Shown here: positions 18,198 through 25,000 of the stretch, piece after piece
Numbering within the stretch: position 1 is the stretch's first letter
Layout: each line of letters opens with the position of its first letter
NCBI GenBank assembly: GCA_015067185.1
Contig: SVMZ01000013.1
Coordinates: forward strand, 1 to 64,000
Length of the DNA stretch: 64,000 bases
Reading direction: 5' to 3'
Source of the DNA: Oscillospiraceae bacterium
GTDB lineage: Bacteria > Bacillota > Clostridia > Oscillospirales > Ruminococcaceae
The notes under the pieces: model-generated
Told to the model about the DNA's origin: nothing
The model's database searches: none
Seen by the model: the letters and a program-made list of their open reading frames with translations, nothing else
Program-made: the position numbers and the translations under genes

Positions 18198-18226
18198 TTG
18201 ACAGTTTTGTTGCCGCGAGGTATACT
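18198..18226 (+). promoter_or_regulatory. Consensus promoter for the GH36 gene with a repeated CCGCGAGGT
   Basis: TTGACA (18198-18203), a 17-base spacer and TATACT (18221-18226). The nonamer CCGCGAGGT occurs twice, at 18190-18198 and 18213-18221, touching the -35 and -10 boxes. The two copies are 23 bases apart, about two helical turns. This could be an operator for a repressor that responds to the sugar, but no regulator gene is next to it. Confidence 0.75.
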
Positions 18227-18254
18227 CTATATAATAAGTCTTTTGGAGGTAGTT

Positions 18255-20015
18255 ATGGCTGTAAAAAATCTTTCCGTCAACAACAGAGAATTCTTTATAT
18301 CTTCAGAAGTTCTGCCTGAACAGATGGCGCTGACTTTGATTTCTGAAAACAACGGACTTTACGAATATCTTTTCCGGGTTACCGACCCCACAGCCCCGAT
18401 AACGATAAAATGGTGCATCCACATGGAAGGGATCCTCTCCTTCTGGTGCCCCACGGCAAAACGGGAGAGAAGGATCCGTCAGTGGTATGCCCCTTCCACC
18501 TGCTATTCCAATCTTTATTACGGTGCACCGCTGCTTGCCGCCATTGAGCAGGGTGATATCAACCGACAGACCGTTGCTCTTTCCGATGCGGTTTCTCCCA
18601 TAAAGATGACCTTTTCGGTAAACGATTTTGAGGAGAAAGAAAATCTGGATTTCCATATCCACCTTTTTGAGGAGGATCTGCCGGCGGGAGAATACACCCT
18701 CCATATCCGAATAGACGAGAGGCCGCTCCTCTATTCCGACTGCATCGGCGAGGTTTCCGCCTGGTGGAAAAGGTTTTATCCCACCGACAAAAAACAGACT
18801 GAGACCGGCGAATATCCCCTCTATTCCAGTTGGTACAACTATCATCAGCATCCCAACGAAGAAAGCCTGCTGAAAGAGCTGAGACTCGCAGCCGAATGCG
18901 GCTTCCGATCCCTGATCATCGACGACGGCTGGTCCTATGACGGCAACGGCACCGGCGACTACATCAACTGCGGAAACTGGCAGGTTGCAGCAAGTAAATT
19001 TCCGGATTTTGCAGGTTTTGTGGAGCAATGCCATCAAATCGGCATCAAGGTCGCGCTGTGGTTCCCCGTTCCCTTTGTCGGCTTCCACACCGAAGACTAC
19101 GAAAAGCTTTCCGACAAGCTGCTTTATAACAGCCCCGGATTCCGGGCAGGCATCCTTGATCCCAGATATCCCGAAACAAGAAAATATATTACCGATGCTT
19201 ATGTCAAGATTGTTTCCGAATACAACCTTGACGGACTTAAGCTGGACTTTATCGATTCTTTTAAAAAGCGTCCCGATTTTGTTAAGGTGACCGGGCAGGC
19301 AGACGGCAAAGACTGCGAAAAGGTTGAAGAGGGTGTTGCCAAGTTGCTCCGCGATATCCGCGAACAGCTCACCTCTCAAAAAGAGGATTTCATGATTGAG
19401 TTCCGTCAGGATTACGTGGGCCCCGCCATGACAAAGGAATGCAACATGCTCCGCGTGGGAGATTGCCCCTTTGAATCGCTAACCAACCGCATTGGCACAA
19501 TTGATCTTCGCCTGCTTAACCACGAGCTCGCGGTTCACGCCGATATGCTGGTGTGGGCCCAAAACGAGAGCGCGGAGAATATTGCGAAAATGCTGCTCAA
19601 CATCATGTTCGGTGTTCCGCAGATATCCGTGCTGCTGCAGGAGAGCACCGAGAAACAGCTGACTCAGCTGAAAAACCACATCAAATACTGGTATGACAAC
19701 CGCGATGTTCTCCTTCACGGGCACTTCAAGGCATGCGCTCCCGAATGTCTTTACGCTCTTGCTTCCAGCGAAAGTGACGACAAGCGCATTGCCGTTTCCT
19801 ACACCAAAAACGACTTCCTCTTTGATGGCAAACAGACCGACCTGTTCAACGCAACCGCAAGTGATATCTTCTATCTTGAAAACGCTGCCGATGCTCCCGC
19901 TGCCGCGGTTATCTGCGATCCCTACGGCACCGAGATCGCAGCGGTTGAGATTCCCGCAGGCGTTTGCAGGCTGAACATTCCGCAGGGCGGCAGAGCGGAG
20001 ATTACGCTGAAATAA
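18255..20015 (+). CDS. GH36 alpha-galactosidase-like enzyme
   Basis: The ATG at 18255 follows GGAGGT by 4-5 bases; the frame is open upstream but crosses the promoter. The 586-aa product has no signal peptide. An N-terminal beta-sandwich (about 1-185) is followed by a (beta/alpha)8 barrel. The barrel contains SWYNYHQ and IIDDGW (about 195-225), the nucleophile loop LDGLKLDFID (about 324-333) and the acid/base region NMLRVGDCPFES (about 400). These are the clan GH-D landmarks of GH36. The protein is shorter than the roughly 730-aa classical enzymes, so substrate may differ; alpha-galactosides are the default expectation. It has its own promoter and terminator and is a separate transcription unit from the GH78/protease pair. 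Confidence 0.85.
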   Translation: MAVKNLSVNNREFFISSEVLPEQMALTLISENNGLYEYLFRVTDPTAPITIKWCIHMEGILSFWCPTAKRERRIRQWYAPSTCYSNLYYGAPLLAAIEQGDINRQTVALSDAVSPIKMTFSVNDFEEKENLDFHIHLFEEDLPAGEYTLHIRIDERPLLYSDCIGEVSAWWKRFYPTDKKQTETGEYPLYSSWYNYHQHPNEESLLKELRLAAECGFRSLIIDDGWSYDGNGTGDYINCGNWQVAASKFPDFAGFVEQCHQIGIKVALWFPVPFVGFHTEDYEKLSDKLLYNSPGFRAGILDPRYPETRKYITDAYVKIVSEYNLDGLKLDFIDSFKKRPDFVKVTGQADGKDCEKVEEGVAKLLRDIREQLTSQKEDFMIEFRQDYVGPAMTKECNMLRVGDCPFESLTNRIGTIDLRLLNHELAVHADMLVWAQNESAENIAKMLLNIMFGVPQISVLLQESTEKQLTQLKNHIKYWYDNRDVLLHGHFKACAPECLYALASSESDDKRIAVSYTKNDFLFDGKQTDLFNATASDIFYLENAADAPAAAVICDPYGTEIAAVEIPAGVCRLNIPQGGRAEITLK

Positions 20016-20035
20016 GAATCAGGGATACAAACCCG

Positions 20036-20075
20036 AACAGCCTGTATTTTTAAGAATATGGGCTGTTTGTTTTTG
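20036..20075 (+). terminator. Terminator of the GH36 gene
   Basis: AACAGCC (20036-20042) pairs with GGCTGTT (20061-20067), followed by TGTTTTT. It lies 20 bases after the stop. Confidence 0.75.
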
Positions 20076-20153
20076 GGGATACCCGCGGAAGTGGTGGGTG
20101 GTTTTGGGCATCGTTCTTCCTCAGATGTCGCAATGCAACCTGTCAAACAAAAG

Positions 20154-20188
20154 AAAACGGCGGTTTCTCTTGCGGAAACAGCCGTTTT
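20154..20188 (-). terminator. Terminator of a truncated minus-strand gene
   Basis: AAAACGGC (20154-20161) pairs with GCCGTTTT (20181-20188), with an inner GTTTC/GAAAC. It is symmetric, but it lies 22 bases downstream of a minus-strand stop at 20210, which makes it the likely end of the gene remnant there. Confidence 0.6.
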
Positions 20189-20209
20189 GTGTGTAAGAAT
20201 GCGGGGGAA

Positions 20210-20290
20210 TTATTCCTCGTCGTCGTTGGCCCGGTTGCGCCAGAAGTTCTGGATGTCGTCGTACAGAGAGAGTTGGTTTTGCGGTAAAAA
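20210..20290 (-). pseudogene. 3' remnant of a minus-strand gene
   Basis: Read leftwards, the frame gives a plausible C-terminus, SLYDDIQNFWRNRANDDEE, then TAA at 20210-20212, followed by a terminator. The composition is GC-rich like the genes to its left, while the sequence just to its right (from about 20285) turns AT-rich. No start codon or complete gene is present. It looks like the tail of a chromosomal gene cut off when the recombinase region arrived. I do not recognise the family. The upstream boundary is approximate. Confidence 0.4.
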
Positions 20291-20387
20291 TCTGAAAAAC
20301 GATATAAGTTCAAGTTTTCCGTGACTTGTATTTCTTCTGAAATGCCGTAAAATGATGGAAGAATATCACAACAGTTTTGATTGTCTT

Positions 20388-20453
20388 TATAATGATTATG
20401 TTTGGTTATCAGGTGAAAATAAACCCTCTCCGGAGGGTTCTATTTTTTTCTTT
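20388..20453 (+). ncRNA. Possible short transcript with its own terminator
   Basis: A TATAAT box at 20388-20393 has no convincing -35 element. It is followed by a hairpin, AACCCTC (20422-20428) and GAGGGTT (20433-20439) with a TCCG loop, then a T-rich tract to 20453. It could be a small RNA, a leader attenuator for the recombinase gene, or a terminator left from another unit. From here to 20585 the gap before the recombinase is AT-rich and shows no gene. Confidence 0.3.
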
Positions 20454-20584
20454 GCAATACCTGACACTTAATGGATGTGGTGAATGGAAAAACAGAGAAG
20501 TACGGCTTTCGAGGTCTCTTGCCATAAAGTTGCGGTTTTTTATTTTTTCTTCCAAGTAAATGCTATCAAAAATCCTCTTTTCGG

Positions 20585-20629
20585 GGGTACAATATATGAA
20601 ATATCCGTTAAGGAGGGTACAACATATGA
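20585..20629 (+). repeat. Direct repeat over the recombinase start
   Basis: GGGTACAATATATGA (20585-20599) and GGGTACAACATATGA (20615-20629) match at 14 of 15 bases and are spaced 30 bases apart. Each contains an in-frame ATG. The second also has AAGGAGG and is the likely true start. The repeat could be an autoregulatory binding site or a simple duplication of the start region. Confidence 0.5.
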
Positions 20630-21219
20630 CACTATACGCCTATTGCCGTGTAAGTACACGTGAACAAAACGAAGAGCGACAAGTGATAGCTATGCAGGAA
20701 TTCGGCGTGGAGAGAAGAAACATTGTGATTGAAAAACAGTCGGGAAAGAATTTTGATCGGCCATTGTACCAAAAACTCATTAAAAAATTAAAGACGAACG
20801 ACACTTTGGTAATTAAAAGTATCGATCGTCTTGGAAGAAACTATGAAGAGATTTTGGAACAGTGGCGCGTAATTACAAAGAAGAAAGCTGCAAACATTGT
20901 GGTGCTGGATATGCCTCTATTAGATACACGGAGTGACCATGATTTGACCGGAACACTGATTGCAGATATTGTCCTGCAGCTTCTGTCTTATGTAGCGCAG
21001 ACAGAGCGAGAGTTTATCCACCAACGTCAGCGGGAAGGAATCGAGGCTGCAAAGGCGAGGGGAGTTCGTTTTGGGAGGACAGCACTGAAAAAACCAGACA
21101 ATTACTATGAAATTTATCAGCGATGGAGGGAGAGGAAAATTTCCGGCAGGGAGGCCTCGCGTTTGCTGGGTGTGTCACATAACACATTTCGAAATTGGAT
21201 AAACAAAGAAATATCATAA
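20626..21219 (+). CDS. Small serine recombinase (Hin/resolvase type)
   Basis: The ATG at 20626 has AAGGAGG about 8 bases upstream, giving 197 aa. The catalytic domain starts MTLYAYCRVSTREQN, with the nucleophile Ser in YCRVST (residue about 10), and has the arginines of KSIDRLGRN (about 66-72). A long dimer helix holds LSYVAQTEREFIHQRQREG, and GVRFGR leads into the C-terminal HTH (about 150-197, with GREASRLLGVSHNTFRNWI). This size and order fit DNA invertases and Tn3-type resolvases. The gene lies 38 bases upstream of two inverted dyad sites flanking a promoter, so it is probably the invertase acting on them. The gene and its surroundings are AT-richer than the flanking chromosome. Confidence 0.9.
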   Translation: MTLYAYCRVSTREQNEERQVIAMQEFGVERRNIVIEKQSGKNFDRPLYQKLIKKLKTNDTLVIKSIDRLGRNYEEILEQWRVITKKKAANIVVLDMPLLDTRSDHDLTGTLIADIVLQLLSYVAQTEREFIHQRQREGIEAAKARGVRFGRTALKKPDNYYEIYQRWRERKISGREASRLLGVSHNTFRNWINKEIS

Positions 21220-21256
21220 GTTCTACAGCATTATACAAGGAAAAAATTATAATTGC

Positions 21257-21288
21257 CTATTGGTAAAAATTGTACACTTTTTTGACCA
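21257..21288 (+). repeat. Left inverted recombination site of the putative switch
   Basis: A 28-bp dyad core (21261-21288) has outer half-site ends TGGT and GACCA and a central AC dinucleotide (21274-21275); CTAT precedes it. It matches the reverse complement of 21387-21418 at 26 of 32 positions. The size, internal dyad and asymmetric central dinucleotide fit a serine-recombinase crossover site. Confidence 0.75.
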
Positions 21289-21348
21289 ATTTAAATGTTC
21301 GGAAAACACTACTTTTTCATTATATTTTATATTCAATTATACGGGTAT

Positions 21349-21378
21349 ATTATAACACCAAGTTTTGTTTTTTGTCAA
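21349..21378 (-). promoter_or_regulatory. Near-consensus promoter inside the invertible segment
   Basis: On the minus strand, TTGACA (21373-21378), an 18-base spacer and TATAAT (21349-21354) with an upstream TGT (extended -10). In the assembled orientation it fires leftwards into the 3' end of the recombinase gene. After inversion about the two sites it would occupy about 21297-21326 and fire rightwards. Confidence 0.75.
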
Positions 21379-21386
21379 CGTTTATG

Positions 21387-21418
21387 TGGTCGAAAAAGTG
21401 TAATTTATTGACCAATAG
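21387..21418 (-). repeat. Right inverted recombination site of the putative switch
   Basis: The 28-bp core is 21387-21414, with half-sites TGGTCGAAAAAG and ATTTATTGACCA. Its central dinucleotide is GT on the plus strand, which is AC on the minus strand. The same asymmetric centre in opposite orientation to the left site predicts inversion rather than deletion. Confidence 0.75.
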
Positions 21419-21433
21419 AGGTGGAAGTTTTGA

Positions 21434-21613
21434 GTGAATAATACTAAATTATCTGCTTTGAATAAGGAAGTATATGGAAAATACCACTATAGGGAGCTGT
21501 GTAATGACGGTAAGATGAATAATGATGGATACATAGATGTTGATTTTCTGGTGTGTCAGCTTTCTGCAACCGAGGCATGGAAAAACAGAGGGCGAAGTTC
21601 AGCGATGATATAA
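21434..21613 (+). CDS. 59-aa ORF directly after the switch, possibly the start of a decayed gene
   Basis: A GTG start at 21434 is preceded by GAGGTGG 9 bases upstream. The peptide contains KEVYGKYHYRELCNDGKM and DFLVCQLSATEAWKNRGR. After it, another frame continues with YRERKWLIGKGRVGRIDFPVM and leads into the ORF at 21679-21930. A single ancestral gene broken by a frameshift and a stop is possible. I do not recognise it. It would be the first gene read by the switch promoter when flipped. Confidence 0.35.
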   Translation: MNNTKLSALNKEVYGKYHYRELCNDGKMNNDGYIDVDFLVCQLSATEAWKNRGRSSAMI

Positions 21614-21720
21614 AATAGTATCGGGAGCGCAAATGGCTGATAGGCAAAGGGAGAGTAGGACGGATTGATTTTCCTGTTATGTTAAAAGAGGGTGTTGACA
21701 TCATAGGTAGGGAGAAAGTA

Positions 21721-21930
21721 ATGGATATTTTTGAAAGACTGAAAAATGCTGTGGGGTGTAATTATGTGTCGGATTTAAGATTTGAGCCCTACTGCGCAAA
21801 GGCAAAAGCGTTGCTTAAAAATATGGAAATTGAAAGTTGTTCTATTACTGAGCTGAATGATGTATCAGATTATCTATATGGGAAGCGCTTTGATACAGCC
21901 GATGCCGCAATTGGTTTTCTTAAGAGTTGA
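21721..21930 (+). CDS. Small hypothetical protein of 69 aa
   Basis: An ATG at 21721 has GGGAGAAAG upstream; the frame is open back to 21619, with another ATG at 21679 but no ribosome site there. The product (MDIFERLKNAVGCNYVSDLR start, YGKRFDTADAAIGFLKS end) is soluble, acidic and probably helical, and resembles nothing I can name. It may be an independent small gene or the 3' part of a gene broken near 21613. The region from 21931 to 22011 is AT-rich with nothing recognised. Confidence 0.4.
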   Translation: MDIFERLKNAVGCNYVSDLRFEPYCAKAKALLKNMEIESCSITELNDVSDYLYGKRFDTADAAIGFLKS

Positions 21931-22011
21931 GAGATAGCCGCGAGAGTGGCAAGGCAATGTATTATGGGAAATATCATACTGAATGAGATAAGTGGTGGTA
22001 ATCTTGCTGTT

Positions 22012-22041
22012 TTGAAAATTGTTCAGCAGGAATGATATATA
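22012..22041 (+). promoter_or_regulatory. Probable own promoter of the adhesin gene
   Basis: TTGAAA (22012-22017), an 18-base spacer and TATATA (22036-22041) preceded by TGA (extended -10). It lies 33 bases before the adhesin start, so the adhesin need not depend on the upstream switch. Confidence 0.5.
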
Positions 22042-22073
22042 AATATAAAAATTAAAGTAAAGGAGTAATTTTT

Positions 22074-25000
22074 ATGAGAAAACGAATACTCAGCATATTG
22101 ATGACTATAGTGATGTTGATCAGCATCATTCCTGTTCAGGCTTTTGCAGCGGAAGAAGCTGCAAAGGGTACTGCTGAAAATCCCTGGCAGATTGGTGATA
22201 CCGTTACCAATGACGGCAGTGCCGCACCTGCAGGAGAAAAAGTAGCCAACAGCGAATGGCAGAGAGAAGATGTAACAGCGCAGTATAGTGACGAGCCGAC
22301 AAGCTGTACATCCCGTTTTCATTGGCGTGATAGAGATCACAGTATAGAAGCCGGATGCTACCCCGTCATTCAGGAGGCATATACTATATGGACACTGACC
22401 GAACCGCAGTATGCCGTGACCTTCACTGCCAAAAGCGGTAATTCAGTCATGCGTTATGTGGATATTCAGATTGTCAGGAACGTTGATGGAAATGCTGTGA
22501 TTGTTGATACAGTTAGAACAGACGGTTATTATGGTACAGCCACCATCGAGCTGCCGGCAGGAGAATATACCGCTCTTGTCAGCTATACCAGCGGCAACAA
22601 TATATACAGTGGAGAAGAGGCCTTTACGGTTGTTTCCGATAATCAAAAGGTTGAAATTGAGGTAACGGTTGCAGAGAGCGACGTGCCCTATGAAAATACC
22701 TATAACAGGACAACCTATTTTAACCATGTGGATATCCGTGTACATGGAACCTATACCACAGGAACCACCATCGATCTGAAGACGTATAATATTCGTCTTG
22801 CCAATGTAAGCATTGAGGTGGATAACCCGAGTGAGTATGATGAGTATGATTTTACCAGAAGATTTACAGACAATACGGAGACCTATGAGTGGAGAGCCGA
22901 CGGAAGAAGCATCAGAGTCTACAAAGGTGCTTCTGTAAAACTGACTTGTGATATTTATGATCGCTCGACTAATCAGATTCTGAAATCCGGATTTACCCAC
23001 ACTTTCTATGATGGCATTCATGACGGAGTAGACTATGGCAACACAGAGTTTGTCAAGGCGATTAAACAGTGTGATATCCGTCAGGGACTGGATTTCATTC
23101 TCAATCCGGAGGATATCCTTGAAGCCGCTTTCTATGAGTTGAGCTACCAGTGGAAGGTAGTGGATGCAGAAGGCAACGTTATAGGCGATCTTCCTGCCGG
23201 ACTTGCCACTCTGCCCCAGGAAGTGACCGGTCTGGAATCCGGTGACAAACAGCTTATTGATCCCCACCACAAAGAGGGATACCATGTTGTTGATAACAGC
23301 ACCGGCACACTCTATACCTTCGAGGGCTGGGACTGGTGGAGCCATGTAAAAGACAACGATTTGAAGAAGAATGTTATTGCCTCTGATGAAACAGAACTGA
23401 CCATCGACGATGATACCATCATCTACGGTGTATGGATTGAGGGAACATTGGCACTGGCAGAAAGCCATATCACAATCACCAAAAAGTTTGTGAATGACGA
23501 AGGTACAGCTATGACTGCACCGACAGGTTACCATGTCCTGCTGGAGGGTCCCCGTGGCGGCAGCATGGAGATTCCTCTGAGCCAGTTCAGCTATGACGAG
23601 ACAAACAATATCTATTCTTACAAACTCCCTGTATATACAGAGGGAGAATATACCGTTACCGAACATATCTATGGAATAACAGGATATACCACAGAGGCTT
23701 CTGTAACAGTAAAAGAGAGCAGCACTGCTGTAACTTCTCAGCATGACCATGTCACAGCAGGCGAAGGCAGCGTAACTGCGGATAGCGTAACCTTCATTTT
23801 GGATTTGGACTATGAAGGCAGCGGAGCCTGTGTACATGTGGCTGAAGTCAACTTTGTAAACACCTATACAAAAGAGACCGGAGAAGACGTTCATCATTAT
23901 CCCAGTTTGGCAGTAAATAAACTGGATTCCGATGACCGCCATAGTCTGGAAGGCGCAAGTTTTGCTCTGTATAAGAATTACGAAAACGGAGACTTCTCGG
24001 AGCAGGTTGGAGAAATTCTGACCACCAATGAATCCGGTTACCTCTACTTCATTGGACTTGAAGAAGGAACTTATTATCTGGTAGAAACCGAGGCACCGGA
24101 AGGCTACCTGGTAGGTTATGCCATCTATCGTGTCAAAGTGGAAAAGAAAGGTGAAGCTAAGGAGCAGCTGATTAACGGCAAATGGTGCGAGGTCTATGAG
24201 TACACCATGAGCGTGGAATATTCCATTGATGACGGAGAGACTTGGGCCGCATCTCAGCACTTTGCTCAGGGCACCACCGGAACCCGTTATCGTCTGGTAG
24301 CTTTTAACGAAAAGGTAAGCGGTCAGCTGACCATCAGCAAGAGCTTTACCGGCGTGGATGAAGATCACTATCCCGCAAGCGTTACTGTTACTGTCACCTA
24401 TCCCGACAGTACACACAAGGATGTTATACTGAATGCGGCCAACAACTGGACCGTAACCCTGAGTGGACTGGAACTGGGCACCTATACGCTGGTAGAAAAT
24501 ATCACACAGATTCCCGGATATGATTTTGAAGGTGTAACCTATAACGGAACTACATCCAACAGTGTTACGATTACAGAGGATAATCTGATTGAAGATTATG
24601 ATGTAAATGAGCCGGTGGCAGAAATTAAGGTAACCATTGCAAACACATATGAGAGAAAAAATATATTGGCGCATGAATATCCTTCTTTGAAAATCATTAA
24701 GCTGCGTGACAGCGGTAATGAGCCTTTGAAAGGCGCAGAGTTTACACTGTATAGTGATCCGACTTACAAGAATGTGGTAATGAAAGGAACCACCGATGCA
24801 AGTGGTGAACTGACCTTCCAAAATATTCAGGGTGGAGTTGGAAATACTTTTTATTACTTGAAAGAAACTTCTGCTCCGGATGGCTATGTTGGAAGTGGTA
24901 AGGAGTACGTAGTAACCGTTATTCCGGTAAGTACTAATAGTAAATGGGTTGATTATAAATATGTAACAACAACAACCTATGATGTTATTGTCACAGACAG

